NCBI RefSeq assembly: GCF_027595985.1
Contig: NC_073303.1
Span: 190,212,972 to 190,276,971, forward strand
DNA length: 64,000 bases
Direction of reading: 5' to 3'
Origin: Sorex araneus
Lineage: Eukaryota; Chordata; Mammalia; Eulipotyphla; Soricidae
Part shown: positions 20,316 through 32,481 of the stretch, in pieces
Position numbering within the stretch: position 1 is the stretch's first letter
Layout: every line of letters starts with the position of its first letter
Made by a program: the position numbers and the translations under genes
The notes under the pieces: model-generated
What the model saw: only the letters and a program-made list of their open reading frames with translations
Told to the model about the DNA's origin: nothing
Databases searched by the model: none

Positions 20316-20686
20316 AAAACAAAACAAAACAAAAAACTAAGGAAAGTATAATTTTGAGTTTTAAGATTTCTCAGTTGAAGAGATTTTCTCAGGGCTGGCC
20401 TGCCAGTCTATTCTTCAGCATGTTTTCTTAATTTATCCTCAACTACTAGAAAAATAAGTTCACATGACTATTGTAGAAAATGTGGCACAAGGATTTAACA
20501 GCCTGGTTGAAAAAACTTAGAAATGAATTGGTTGGCTTGACCCAAGAGCTAAGAGAGAGATGGTCTTTCATGGAGTTCTGTGTTTCTTGGCTAATCATAA
20601 GTCTATCAGATGTTTCAGTTATGGAGTAGATGCAGTAAATAAGTGTAAAAAATTAGTTAAAATTGTACAGTTTAAAAATATCGTCC

Positions 20687-20874
20687 ATGAGCTGGAGCAA
20701 TAGCACAGCGGGTAGGGTGTTTGCCTTGCACGCGGCGGACCCCAGTTCGATTCCCAGCATCCCATATGGTCCCCTGAGCACCGCCAGGGGTAATTCCTGA
20801 GTGCAGAGCCAGGAGTGACCCTGTGCATCACTGGGTGTGACCCAAAAAGCAAAAAAAAATAAATAAATAAAAAT
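20687..20874 (+). repeat. SOR-type SINE, young
   Basis: Sense, close to consensus. A-box region TAGCACAGCGGGTAGGG and B box GTTCGATTCCC; tail (AAAT)n. Target-site duplication AAAAATATCGTCC (20674-20686) and AAAAATATTGTCC (20875-20887). Confidence 0.92.
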
Positions 20875-20887
20875 AAAAATATTGTCC

Positions 20888-21824
20888 TACTTTTTTCAAA
20901 AGGCAAACACAAATGTCTTAGTCATTTAATGAAATATGGTTCACAAGTACCTTTTCCAACCAGCCTTTTAACTGTGGTTAATATTGCAGCACTATAGCCC
21001 AAATGGACTGATCTCTGCTCATTTACTAATTTCTTAGTGACATTGAACCTGGCCAGCTTTGAATCGCACAATTCTCATTGACCCAATTTTCCCCCTTTGC
21101 TTGATGATTTAAAGGCCAGGAAGTGGTGCTGAGGAGCTTGAGGAATCTGACCCATCTGCAGAGAGGTGGCCATGTGCACTGAGCCACTGATGAACTCACA
21201 CATCCAAGGGAATTTTTCTCCTAGAGATACGACTTCCCATCATATTCAAGCTTTTCTCTGCGCCGCTTGCCAAAATGCAGGCTACCCTCCTCTGAGGTAG
21301 AAGACAGTCATAGCACTGCCAAAGGCAGCTCTTCACACTCTTGCCTGCCTTCTGAGCATGTAAAATTAATTGGCGTGCCACTTGAGAAACTGGCATTTGG
21401 CAGAATTGACAGGTGTGAACATTCTTTCTTCACGTTGTGCCGAGTCATCTAGTGGAAAATGGTGGCAACACCTTGAGCTGTTTTCCATAGAACATCACGG
21501 GGCCACTGTTTTCCACCAAACAACACTTTCCCTCAACAGAGATAAGTACTGCTGTGAAAAGCACTGACAGATCTGATTTTGTTCGGGGAAGGAAGCTTTG
21601 TGACACTCCACTGGAGACGAACTCATTAGCTGTGATCTTGAAAAAAAAATCTTGGCATTTTGAGATAAAGTAGTTTGATCACCAATATGTCACATAAAGA
21701 GGCCTTGAAGGAACTTAACAGATACCTTTGATCAGTGTAGAAATGAAATGTTTCAGTTTAGAAAAAAATTTCCCCTTGAAGGAAAATAAGCCCAACCATG
21801 CATGCATATATATGTGTACATGTG

Positions 21825-21860
<36 letters not shown>

Positions 21861-23039
21861 ATGATATATGAAAAGAGAAACTCCACTTAGGATTTTGTAT
21901 AAAACCTAAAATTTGTTGAACCAAGGAGTATCCTTTGGGAAACACTGATGTAAAAAAAAAAATCCCAGGAAGCGAAAATTAGTGTGAGTGAAAAATGAGA
22001 GGCAGAAAACATCAATGAGAGTTATGATATCAAAAGACCAATGAATTTTCCAGTGATGCAAATTCACTTTATGAGCCTTGGCAGGTAATTATGTGAGTAG
22101 CTTTTCCTGGCATAGTAGTTTAAAATGGTGATGAACTATCTTCATTGAAATTTGATGGACTAAAAAAATAGTTAAAAAATAACTTTTACATCGAAGTGTT
22201 CCCCTCCACTATGTTTTTTAAAAAATTAAAAACTCACCATGAGCTGAAGTAAGTGTTTTTTATAACAAAGATGATGTAGCTCAAAGGGAGAAACTTTCTA
22301 TTTTTAGTGAATCCTGATTTTTTTTTTTTTTACAGTTTACATTGACGGTTTCTAGGTAAATGTTCTCCTGTTGTCTGGTTATCGTGCTGTAAATCACACT
22401 TTATTATGTCAGCAAACAATGACATGAACTTGAACAGTAAAATAAAATCAACTTGGAAAGAAGTGAACATAAAAACACTGAGGTCTAGAAGTAATCTAAT
22501 CCCTTAGAAAATTGAGGGACAATAAAAATGGACTTAAAAGGAAAAGACAAAACTACCAGATATTTCCAGTCTTTCCAAGTGCATATTGTTAATTTTATTT
22601 GCATATACATGATAGTGAAAGCAAATCAGATAATTAAATGGAAAAAAGAAATAAAGTGTCAGCTTTTTGTTTGATATATATGCACATATAAATTTTACAT
22701 GAATATGTGTTTTATATAGAATACATGTTTAATTCAGTACATAAACTATATATACGGATTGTGTTTGAGGTCTCAAATGGATCCATTTGCATTATATTCT
22801 CTAGTGCTTATTTAATATATATTAAATATGAATATACATTATTTAAGCTATATATTAAATATTTATTTTTAAGTTTAGCCAGTATGTTCTTTAGCCAGAA
22901 TAAATTCTATATTCTTACATAAATGTGCAGCCTACTTGGCTATTTTAAGTACTTTCTTTATATTTAAATTGCCTAAATAATAGCATAGGATTAGTTGATT
23001 CCAAATATACTCGTGGAATATTCTTTAAGAGGTTAAATC
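20888..23039. other. Unique AT-rich sequence
   Basis: More than 2 kb with no gene or clear repeat beyond the TG microsatellite. The stretch 22200-22450 is free of repeats and could be conserved non-coding DNA, but this cannot be judged from one genome. Confidence 0.4.
21824..21859. repeat. (TG)n microsatellite
   Basis: A (TG)~17 run, flanked by an ATGCATGCATATATATG-like patch on the left. Confidence 0.95.
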
Positions 23040-23130
23040 AGGGGTAGGGAGATAACTCAACTGACTGGAGCACATGTTTTGTATGCAGCTGCCCCAGGTT
23101 CTATCTCCAGAACCACCCGGTCTCCTGAAA
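23040..23130 (+). repeat. SOR-like SINE fragment
   Basis: Only a degraded head: GGGTAGGGAGATAACTCA, then CCCCAGGTTCTATCTCCAG. Confidence 0.45.
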
Positions 23131-24108
23131 ACTGACTTAAAACTCATCTTCTCTCACCCCTGAGAACAATATCAACAAAAAGAAGCTAAGTAAATATTTC
23201 TTATCTTGAGAGCAATTCTTCCTGTTGTCTTAGATAATACACAAGGATTAACTCTTAGAGTCCTTGAACTAGGTTTATCCCATGTAATATTTATCTACTT
23301 GAAAAATGAACTCCACAAATTTTCTGAGCATGTAATCTTATGTTTTATAGTCTTAGAATTAGATTATATTTAAACAATCAAATTCCACGTGAAAGAAAAC
23401 ATAGATGAAGTGGAAGATGATAAAAAGCAAGTGTTCTGAGTTTCTCTTCATCCTTCTTGTTGATGCAGTTATGATGTAATTACCTTAATAGTTTAAAAAT
23501 GAAATTGTATGTCTAACTTTTGAATATTAGAAAGTAGGATAAAAGAAAGCCTTCTCATTTCAAGCAGTTGGAAAATTGGAATCTTCATCATTCTATGTGG
23601 TAAGATTTATATTTTATCACTCGCAATTTCTCATATCAGCCTAAGATTTTGCCAATGGATGTAAATCAGCTTCTTTGCTTTCCATGTCAATCAAAAATAG
23701 CATCCTGGCATTTCATTTTGTGTTTCACAGACTAGAAATTTTTAGTAACCTGAGGACATGTGACTTGAGAACGTGAGCAGTGTTGAGAATTATATTCTCT
23801 TCCAGCCTTCATAGCTCACGGGAATTGGAGTCAAACTATTCCCAGGACAGCACAGAAAACTAGAAAATATTCAGTTCAGATCCTTTGGTGTTTATTGTAA
23901 TGAAAGTGACTTTGGAGGTTTCTCAGAGTGAAGAGGAGGGACAACATAATCTAGAAGTTTGGAGCTAGCAGAAATCTTGCTACCTTTCTTCACTGAGGGT
24001 TTTCTAAGTAAAATGCTAATAAATCAAAATCTCAGCCCTTCGTTTTTATTATTCCCTAAGACAGAAAATTGGAATAAATTCCAAGGTTTTTGTTAGACTA
24101 AAAATTTG
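23131..24108. other. Unique non-coding sequence
   Basis: No gene or repeat recognised. Confidence 0.45.
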
Positions 24109-24278
24109 GGGGACTGGAGCAATAGCACAGCAGGTAGGGAGTTTGCCTTGCATGCGGCCGACCCAGGTTTGATTTCCAGCATCCCATATAGTCCCCTGAG
24201 CACAGCCAGGAGTAATTCCTGAATGCAGAGCTAGGAGTAACCCTTGTGCATTGCCAGGTGTGACCCCCCTCCCCCAAA
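24109..24278 (+). repeat. SOR-type SINE
   Basis: Sense, full-length head and body (GGACTGGAGCAATAGCACAG start). The tail is replaced by a C-rich run rather than poly(A). Confidence 0.9.
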
Positions 24279-25240
24279 TTGGGTACTTGATTGACACTGT
24301 AATTATAGAGATGTATAATATAATCCTATTTATTCTACAAATTTATTTTCCGCATATGATACTCATTAGTTTGTTCATCATCTGCATCATGTTATTGACA
24401 TTTCCTAGTCTGTGTGACATCTGACCTATTGCTACTCCAGCTTGAACCAGAGCTTTGGTAGATCAGAGAAGTCCAAGTAAAGCTCATGATCCTGAGCGAC
24501 TCATAATCCCCCAGAGAGACACTTGTGGGGTGGGAATCTGGAAGACTTTTTTGTATGCATTGATAAATTTCTCTGCCTGACCTCCTTGGGGGCCATGAAA
24601 GGAATGTATGTTGTGATTCAGGTAGTATTGACTTAATAATTCCATTAATTCTTAGTATTATTCCATATACATTGATTATGGATTTCTAAAACTCAGAAAA
24701 TACAATGGGCATCATCATGGCTTCCTATTCCTCATCATGTCTATGTGATCCAGCTCTTCAGAGGGCACTTAAGAAGGAATAGCCTTTTGTACTAGTTCCA
24801 GTTGGTTGTGTAATGTTGGGAAACTTGACCTCACTCCTTTGTAAATGGGTGTGATAGATTCTATGAGATCTTATAAGGAAGAATCAGGGAATTGTCTCTT
24901 TGTGCTGCCCTTCCATGCTATTTTTGCTTGGTTACTAATGAAGTGAATTTAACCTGTTAGGCTTTCAGCATCTTCAGAACTGGCCTCATTTGGCTTGAGG
25001 CATGCCATCTACTTTACTCGGGTTTGACTTCAAACACATAATATACTTTTAAAGTTCTTGTCAATGCAGACTTCAAATAGATCTTTATGTTATTAAAATC
25101 AGAGAAAACAAAGAAATAGCTAAAGAACACCAGCAATTCTATTTATAACAGAAGAAACACAAATGTATAATAAATATGATAATGATAGCTTAGCTTATCC
25201 ATCATCCGAGGAGCCTATACTTTTTCAAAATAAGTATTTT
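24279..25240. other. Unique sequence with a possible MIR
   Basis: A MIR-like patch lies at 24790-24900; otherwise nothing recognised. Confidence 0.4.
24790..24900 (+). repeat. Possible MIR remnant
   Basis: GTTGTGTAATGTTGGGAAAC, TTGACCTCACTCCTTTGTAA, ATGGGTGTGATAGATTC resembles the MIR core (GTGTGACCTTGGGCAAGT, then a TTTCCTCATCTGTAAAATGG-like word). Confidence 0.4.
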
Positions 25241-25414
25241 GGAGCTGGAGAGATATATAGTAGGTAGGGTGCTTATTATGCACACGTCTGACCTTGGTTC
25301 AATCTCCAGCAATTAATAGGGTCCCTTGAGCTCTACCAAAAGTGATCCTGAACACATAGTCAGGAATAATTCCTGAGAACTACCAGGAGTGCCCCTCGCT
25401 CCAAAACCCCTTTA
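25241..25414 (+). repeat. SOR-like SINE, old
   Basis: Sense and diverged: GGAGCTGGAGAGATATATAG, GGTTCAATCTCCAG B-box relic, GGAATAATTCCTGAGAAC. Confidence 0.7.
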
Positions 25415-26479
25415 AAAACAGAATTTTAAGATATAATTCACATTCCATATGATTCACCTGTTTATAATGTATACTTGAATAAGTTTTTGATAATTCAGAC
25501 TCGTACAATTAACAGAAAATCAATTTTAGAACAGTTTCATTAATTCCACCTGCCTAATGAAAGCCTGGTACCTATTACTGACAGCTGTGCTGCTCTTCTA
25601 TCTTTTTGTTGTATTCTTGGTTCTGTGGGCCACCCCATAGTGTTCAAGTCTTAATCCTGGCTCTGCATTCAGAGCTCTCTCCTAGTAGGGCTCAGGGGAC
25701 CATGGAGGGTGACAGGGATTGAACACAGGGTTGACTGTGTACAATATGCTGTATGCTGTACTATCACTCTGGCCCGATGTGTTGCTTTTTGTATCACTCC
25801 TTCTTGCCTTGAGTCTCTAGTCATAAGTGATGAGTAATCTAAATTCTGTCTCTAATAATTTGTCAATTCTGGTCATTTCATACAGACTGAATTAGATAAT
25901 TTATTGTATTTTGACTGGCTTCTGTCACTTAGCAAAATGTTTGAAAGGTTTATCCATTTAATAGTGCATGTGAACTTTATTCCTTAGAAAATTGGGAATT
26001 TATTTCTTCATTTTTATTTAGGCACTGAGATTTACAAAGCACTGTGATTTACAGAGCTATCAATAACAACATTGCCCTCGTGGCCTAGGTTATCAAAGCC
26101 CAAGCAATACAATACACCACACACACCCTCAATTAGCCCATCTGGCCTTCTGAACACCACTTGGTAACCCCCCTTTCACAATCTCCATCAAAAATAAATA
26201 ATACATATGGAAAAATATTCTTATTTTGCACTAAGTGCTGAAAATTATGTAGATAATCCTGAATGACTTTAAGATTTCTTTATTTTTAGTTTCTTTGTAA
26301 ACTCTCTTAGTGGGGGTATTCTTAAACTCTGGTAAATTCTTGAGTAAAGTTGCATTAGAAGTACATTGTCTTGAAAACCTCCATGTTTAGGAATTTTTTA
26401 TTTTTACCCTTCTATTCTGACAGGAATGAGCCTTCATATAAAATTATCAGAAGTAATTTTCCTTTGGCGTTTTAAAGGC
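25415..26479 (-). mobile_element. Ancient L1 3' region, antisense
   Basis: TTAAGATATAATTCACATTC, CCTGGTACCTATTACTGAC, GACTGGCTTCTGTCACTTAG, GTTTATCCATTTAATAGTGC follow the known order of the 3' part of old L1 elements read antisense. A SINE is nested at 25600-25775. The right part (26020-26479) is assigned only by continuity. Confidence 0.5.
25600..25775 (-). repeat. SOR-like SINE, old, nested
   Basis: Antisense. TCCTGGCTCTGCATTCAGAG and a GATTGAACACAGG B-box relic; head CTATCACTCTGGCCC. Confidence 0.7.
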
Positions 26480-27045
26480 ATTGCTTCATTGGTGTCTTGT
26501 GGTTCTGTTAAAAAAATCATCTATCTTTAACAATTGATAGTTTTGTGTTCGAGAGTAGATACCTGAATGTGGAATTGCTAGGTCATATGGAAGTTCTGTT
26601 GTTACTTTAAAAAGGACATTTATATAATTTCCCCTAGAGACTGAACAAGAGAATATTATCACCTGCAGAGTATAAGAGTTCTTTTCTTCACCACAGCCTT
26701 GCCAGCACTGGTTGTTTTCAATATTTTTGACATATTCTATTTTTACTGGTGTCATTTTTATTTACATTTTCTTAATAGTAAGTAATAATGAATTGTTCAT
26801 ATAGCTAACATATACTATAAGTCCTCTTAATGGCTGTGTCTGTTCATCTTCTCTTCTATTTTTGATGTGGTTACTGGTTTTGTTTTTGTTGTAAACATTG
26901 TGAATACTTCATACATCTTGGATATTAGCCATTTGATGTATTGTGTACAAATATTTTCTCTCATTCAGTAGGGTATCTTTTTACTTTAACCTGAATCTCT
27001 TTTGCTATATAATTTTTTAAAATTTGGTGTAGTTTATTTGTACAT
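26480..27045 (-). mobile_element. L1 ORF2 segment, inverted half of a twin-primed copy
   Basis: The minus-strand frame around 26755-26486 contains NIENNQCWQGCGEEKNS and ELPYDLAIPHSGIYS, diagnostic of the region just upstream of the L1 ORF2 C-terminus. The L1 sequence then continues upstream toward 27045. It abuts the sense piece at 27046, whose content is the immediately downstream part of ORF2. Confidence 0.7.
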
Positions 27046-27290
27046 AATATTCAGGATATGGAAAGACTCAAATTTCCAATGACAGATGAGTGGATAAAGA
27101 AGTTGTTGTATACTTACAGAACAGAGTATTATGCAGTCATAAGAAAAAAATAGAATCTTCACTATAACTTAGTTGGAACTGATGGGAATTATGCTAAGCA
27201 GAACAAGTCCAAGAGAGGACAAATAAATACTGAAAGATATCACTTATCTGTGTATATATATATAGAGAGAGAGAGAGAGAGATAGACAAA
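27046..27290 (+). mobile_element. L1 ORF2 C-terminus/3' end, sense half
   Basis: CAGGATATGGAAAGACTCAA, GATGAGTGGATAAAGAAGTT, AGTATTATGCAGTCATAAG and GATATCACTTATCTGTG are the classic 3' segment of old L1 elements. It ends in a short (TA)n(GA)n tract. The antisense-then-sense order is the signature of twin priming. Confidence 0.75.
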
Positions 27291-28007
27291 ACAAGGGAAT
27301 GGACAATAACACATTATAGCAACCCCCTGGCTCCAGTATTAAGAAACTTGAAATATCAAGTAGGGAGGGATGGGCAAAGGGAATAATGCAGTGAACAGGA
27401 AGTGATCTGTGGACATTGGTGCAGTGTCCTGGAAACTTTGGTGGTGGTGACATGTGGTGACTGTGTATGTCAAAATTAAAAAGGCTAGCATCATTGTAAA
27501 TATTTGTTGTGGTATGTTCGGACTGGCTTTTGGCATCTTTGGGAACTGTATGCAAAATTAGCACACAGACCCCAGATATGTTTTGTGTTTTTTAACAGTC
27601 TATGCAGGCATGCTTCTGTTTTTAGTTGTAGCCACTGCAGTCAGGTCCCACGGTCTCCAACAATGTCGAGGCATCCTGCGATGTCTGGGTGTCCCGTGGT
27701 ATACAAGGGTCTAGTGTCCCATGATGCTCTGGGGACCAGATCTCACAATGTACACATCCGAGGAAGTCTGGTCTACATTGCCTGTTGTCTGTGGTCTTTC
27801 TTTGCCGATTCTCCCTACTTTTTACCCTACTGGATTCCTCACTGTGTGTGAGCTGCTCTTTAGTTCTGCCACCTCTCTGCCTGCAAAAATTGGGCTCGAA
27901 AGAGGATTAGAGTTGGATAGATACTAGGTTTACCTCTTTTCCTGCCTTTTGCCATTTTCACTGTTCAAATGCTTACTGACATGGTTAGAATTAGAAAAAA
28001 AAATTGG
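27291..28007. other. Unique sequence
   Basis: 27310-27500 may be a continuation of a LINE 3' UTR (GGGAGGGATGGGCAAAGGGA, GGTGGTGGTGACATGTGG), but the assignment is weak. The 115-codon frame at 27504-27851 has no coding support. Confidence 0.35.
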
Positions 28008-28016
28008 ATCAACTAG

Positions 28017-28198
28017 GGGGGCTGGAGCGACAGCACAGGGGGTAGGGCGTTTGCCTTGCACGCGGCCTACCCGGGTTTGATTCCCAGCATCCTATATGGT
28101 CCCCTGAGCACCGCCAGGAGTAATTCCTGAGTGCAGAGCCAGGAGTAACCCCTGTGCATCGCTGGGTGTGACCCAAAAAGCAAAAAAAAAAAAAATGA
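28017..28198 (+). repeat. SOR-type SINE, young
   Basis: Sense and near consensus, with pure A tail. Target-site duplication ATCAACTAG at 28008-28016 and 28199-28207. Confidence 0.92.
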
Positions 28199-28207
28199 AT
28201 CAACTAG

Positions 28208-28594
28208 ATTTTCTGGTGTTCCATCCCCACCCTTGCTTCCATTCTAGCAATGGGACCTAAATTTTTTTTTTACTCATTATAAATAGCATTTTAATGAACA
28301 TTTTTCTACACATGTATTTAAAGCTATAATAAAGACATTAAAATTAATAAATATTTTAAGGGATTTGGTATATTTTAGATACCGTCCTAAAAATTTATAG
28401 TAACTTTAATGTACAACAGCATTTTCTTGTACATTTGTAAACCCCAAATCAAGACAATCTTTTTAATTTTGACTTGTAACTCCTATATAATAAACGGACA
28501 ATTCTTGCTAACTTTCCCCCATAGATTATGCACACAAAATTATGTTCACATTCATTCTGATATTTAACTGAATATCTTTAATGATAAGAATAAC
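28208..28594. other. AT-rich unique sequence
   Basis: Nothing recognised. Confidence 0.45.
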
Positions 28595-28800
28595 TTTTTT
28601 TAAAAAAAAGTTTTATTAGTGAATCACCGTGAGACAAAGTTACAGACTTACAGATTTTCATGCTTATGTTTCAATCATACAATGATCGAGTACCCATCCC
28701 TCCACCAGTGCCCATTTTCCACCACCAATGGTCCCAGCATCCCTCCCATCATCCCCACCCTGTCTCCTTCACCCGACTCCGCCTCTGTGGCAGGGCATTA
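28595..28800 (-). mobile_element. L1 3' UTR fragment
   Basis: Antisense. GTGAATCACCGTGAGACAAA, TCATACAATGATCGAGTACC, CCATCCCTCCACCAGTGCCC, then a C-rich region ending CCTCTGTGGCAGGGCATT. The same terminal words recur at 62975-63190, marking a shared 3' UTR subtype. Confidence 0.8.
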
Positions 28801-28843
28801 ATGGGACCAAAATTGTAGAGACTCAATTTAATACAAATATTTG

Positions 28844-28975
28844 TATCACTTGTATCACTTGTCATCTTGTTACACATCAATTCGCTTGAGCGGGCGCCAG
28901 TAATGTCTCCATTCATCCCTGTCTCGTGCTGGTGTAGCCCAATGGCATCTGCTCGCTCCAGGAACATGAAGAATT
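28844..28975 (-). repeat. RTE-type 3' end, variant body
   Basis: Antisense tail repeats TGTATCACTTGTATCACTTG, then AATTCGCTTGAGCGGGCGCC and AGTAATGTCTCCATT. The inner part (28915-28975) does not match the chimeric SINE body, so it is a different RTE 3' derivative or a 5' truncation. Confidence 0.6.
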
Positions 28976-30629
28976 AAATTATATTTAGTTAAATATAAAA
29001 ATATTAAACTAAAATAATTTTTTAAAAAGAAGTCTGATGCCCTTCTCTGACTTCTGACCTGTAAATATAACCTATTTTCCTCCCTTTCTGTTATGACATT
29101 TCTATCTATGTTTTTGGCATCTAAACTTGCTTGCTATTGTTTTCTTTCCTCATCTCTTTGATTTTTTTTTTTTTGCCAGTGAACTTTTTTTCGTCATCAT
29201 TTTAAGAGTATTTGGAGAGAATAGAAATGTAAACACACATTTACCACCTGAGCTGCCATTTAAGGACCATGCCACTTTTCAAGTCTGCCCTTTCTCTTGG
29301 TATGCAGAACATGGTGGCTAATGGGGGGTGGAATTTGCATAAGAAGCCCCAATTTCTTCTGGGAAAGGCATTCGTCCTTTTCAAAATTCAAAGTTAAGGA
29401 AATCTTTGCAATGATCAAGAGCTACTGAGAAGAAAGAATCCCCAGAATCCCAGGGAGATCACCTTGAGAGGAGAGTAGATGGACAGGAAGGCGGGGTGAG
29501 GATGGTCTATCTGTGTACTTGGAAGTAGGATTGGTTACATGGAGCTGAGCTAAAGAACGAAGTCCTCGGAGCCCAGGGAGACATACTAAACCTGCTTTCT
29601 TATTGTTAAACATTAATTCACGAAAATTTTTGTCATTTTGAACAATGACATCAAAAGTGTTGAACACACCGTTTTTTGTACTTATTATTCATTTTCTTCC
29701 CATGCACTTTTTATGTTGTGCTTTTTCAGAATACTTCCACAAAAGTTCCTTGGACTTTGATTTTGCTTGGCAGAAAGGATTTCTTTCTAAAAAACCTAAC
29801 TTTCCCCCTCTCTGATATCATGAATAAGTCATTTCATCCTGTTTTTATTCAAGTGTGACCATTTGTTAAAGTTTAGTTTCCATCTTTAATAGAACTTACA
29901 GTATGAAATGGTACTAATTATTAATATTCTAGAAAAAGGATATTTTATGACCTCTGAGATTTCATCTTGGCCCAGACTATAGCCATTTATAAGCGTATAT
30001 ATTGACAAAAATTTCTCTAGGGATTTCTACCATGTGGAAGGAGTCTGGTAATAAATTATAGAAACCTTCATTTGCACTCATGCTTTTGTAATTCTTGGAA
30101 ATTTGAAGCACAAGTAAGCAGCAGAGCCCTTGGGAGAAGGAAACAATAGCACCATTTTTTCACCATTTAGATGGATGTAGGATATGGCATGCTCTTATTG
30201 TCCTTGACAGCAAGATCATTCTAGTGTGTTTAGACTGAGGGATAATTTCAGTGTCCAAATTGTCAAAAGATATTGACTTCAATGCCTGTAGGAAGATTGA
30301 CCCCTGAAGGCACTGTGATCCTTTCTACTATCCTACCTGACTTTGCAAGGCTTTACAGCCTCAAGGATGAACACTGGCAGTGACATGCACCTGGGCGGTA
30401 TCAGGGGTCTACCTGAAAAGACACACACACATCCGTGGGTTGCAAACTTTCCTGCAGGTGGCTATCAATTTCCTATCAAATTCCAAAACAGAATACTTAA
30501 TAAACAGCAGAATTTATCCCAATTTGTTATTATTAATAAAATTTAATTATGATTAATTTAAAAATATGTCACCTATACATGATACCCTTTCAGTAACAGT
30601 ATTGTAAACCACAGTGGCTAAAAGAAAAA
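28976..30629. other. Unique non-coding sequence
   Basis: About 1.6 kb without recognised repeats or exons. Confidence 0.45.
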
Positions 30630-30820
30630 AGAGGGAGAGAGGGAGAGAGAGAGAGAAAGAAGAGAGAGAGAGGGAGGGAGAGGGAGAGAGAGAAGAGGAG
30701 AGAGAGAAGGGGGAGAGATACAGAAGGGGGGAGAGAGAAAGGGAGAGAGAGAGAGCAAGAGAGAACAAAAGCGAGTGAGCGAGCAAGCAAAAGAGAGAAA
30801 GAGAAAGAGAGAGAGAAATG
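30630..30820. repeat. GA-rich polypurine tract
   Basis: ~190 bp of imperfect (GA)n and (GGGA)n on the plus strand. It directly precedes an L1 3' UTR tail and probably expanded from its polypurine tract. Confidence 0.92.
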
Positions 30821-31004
30821 TCTGCCAGAGAGGCAGATGACAGGGGCAGGTTAGGGGTGGGAGGGTTGGAGGAAAACTGTGGTCATTGGTGGTAAGAAAT
30901 GTACACTGTGAAGGGATGGGTTGGAATACTGTATGACTGAAATTCAATCAAGAGCAACTTTGAAACTGTACATGTCATGGTGATTCAATAAAATTAAAAA
31001 AAAT
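30821..31004 (+). mobile_element. L1 3' UTR tail
   Basis: Sense. TGTCTGCCAGAGAGGCAGA, GAAACTGTGGTCATTGGTGG-like block, GAAGGGATGGGTTGGAATAC, GTATGACTGAAATTCAATC, then GGTGATTCAATAAAATT and an A-rich tail. Together with the GA tract it mirrors the antisense copies at 14585 and 41510. Confidence 0.8.
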
Positions 31005-31029
31005 AATCGTAATATCTATTTTGAGAAGT

Positions 31030-31380
31030 GCCCATATTGTTTCCTCAGACACTGAACCAGCACCATCCCAAGAACAGCGAAGGAGGGTCCCCTTCCCTCA
31101 CATCCACGCCAACACTGCTTGTTTTTGATCTTCGTGATATGTGTCAATCTCACTCATGTGGGTTGATAGTTTACTGTTTTTTGATTTGCATTTCCCTGGG
31201 GATAAGTCACTCAGAGAATGTTCTTTGTACACCTTTTGGTCATCTGAAGGATTTCTTTGAGGAAGTTTCTGTTCATTTTGTCTTCATGGTTTTGGATTAT
31301 TTTTAAATGAAATTCTACCAGTGCTTCATATATCTTGGATATTAACCCTTTATCAGAGGCAAATATTTTTATCCATACAG
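31030..31380 (-). mobile_element. L1 ORF2 segment, inverted (left piece)
   Basis: TCACATCCACGCCAACACTG, GTTTTTTGATTTGCATTTCCC and ATATCTTGGATATTAACCC are standard antisense L1 ORF2 landmarks. It is interrupted at 31381 by the composite element and resumes at 32482. Confidence 0.85.
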
Positions 31381-31381
31381 T

Positions 31382-32460
31382 GCGGCGCCAGCCCAGTCTC
31401 CATCCTGCCCTGCTGCCGGAAGTCACACCCTCAACCCATCCTCGGCCCCATTTTGCAGCAACAGTCAGCAGCAAGAACCCGGGCTGGTGGCACTGCAAGC
31501 CGGAGAATGCTCCGGACCCCAAACCGGGCCAACAACACTGGGGCGCCAGATGGAGAAGGTGCAGAGTCCCCGCCTTCTCCAGATGGAGTCCCGGCGACAC
31601 TGAGCTTCTACTAACAGGGCTCCGGTTTGTGGGACTGGGATATCTCTCCAAACCTTTCCTGATATCCAAAGAAAATGCTCAGGAATGGCTCCACCACACC
31701 TGAGTGGCCATTATAGAGGCACAGAAACTCACCAGAGGCTGCTGGCAGCTATACTCGTGGACTTTGAACTAAACTACAGTCCCGTGCAGCCTCGGGAGGG
31801 AAAGGGTTTTTGTCCTCATCCTTTTCCCTTCTCGGCAGCATGGCGACCACCACCGTTTAGTGCCAATTGGACAGAGAGGTAGAAACTTGCAATGATGGGG
31901 CGCATGGGTAATCTTGTGATGGGGGTGCAGAACCGGCCCTGCTTCCTGCCCAAAGGAGATCCAGCGGCCTCCCAGGAACAGCTCCCCCGCTCCTGAACAG
32001 CCATGATCCCAGTGGCACACAAACCAATCTTGGAATGCAGCAGCTGCTGGCAGAAATGCCTCTGGACTTAATACCAGAATCCCAAAACTGGGCGGCCAAT
32101 TTCACGACTGTGCAACATCATATGCTCATTGTTACCAACAATAGAAAACATACGATCTAATGATGCCATTCTGACAGGTCTGACTGTTGTGGGGGAAACT
32201 CCAAATAATGATAGTGAGTTTTTGATCAAAAATTGAATGCTATCATAGCAATGAGAGAGTTCATTGAAAATCATCTGCCACACAGGCAGAGGGGGAGAGG
32301 GAGGGAGGGTCTCTGGGGTTCTTGGTGGTGGATCATGTGCACTGGTGAAGGGATGGGTGTTTGATCATTGTATGACTGAGACTTGATCCTGAAAGCCCTG
32401 TAACTGTTCTCACAGTGTCTCAATTAAAAAGCATAAAATAAAAAATAAATTACTTAAAAA
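31382..32460 (+). mobile_element. Composite L1-tailed retroposon with GC-rich 5' region
   Basis: About 1.08 kb inserted inside an antisense L1. Left flank AAATATTTTTATCCATACAG (31361-31380) and right flank AAATTTTTTTCTCCCAGTCT (32460-32479) look like a diverged target-site duplication. The first ~480 bp is CpG-rich (starts GCGGCGCCAGCCCAG) and not L1 ORF2. From about 31790 (GCCTCGGGAGGGAAAGGG, CGGCAGCATGGCGACCACCA, AGGTAGAAACTTGCAATG) it aligns with the element at 36394. From about 32160 it carries the L1-type 3' UTR, ending GTGAAGGGATGGGTGTTTG and an A-rich tail. It has no ORF of credible length; the 122-152 codon frames across it are on unrelated frames and strands. It is non-autonomous. 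Confidence 0.75.
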
Positions 32461-32481
32461 AATTTTTTTCTCCCAGTCTGT

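Noticed and set aside
20687..20770. tRNA gene candidates (A and B boxes present)
   Set aside because: The boxes belong to SINE heads; no acceptor-stem pairing or complete cloverleaf, and the SINE body follows directly.
31211..31703. 97-152 aa frames at the composite insertion
   Set aside because: They cross the L1/composite boundary on both strands, so cannot be real coding units.
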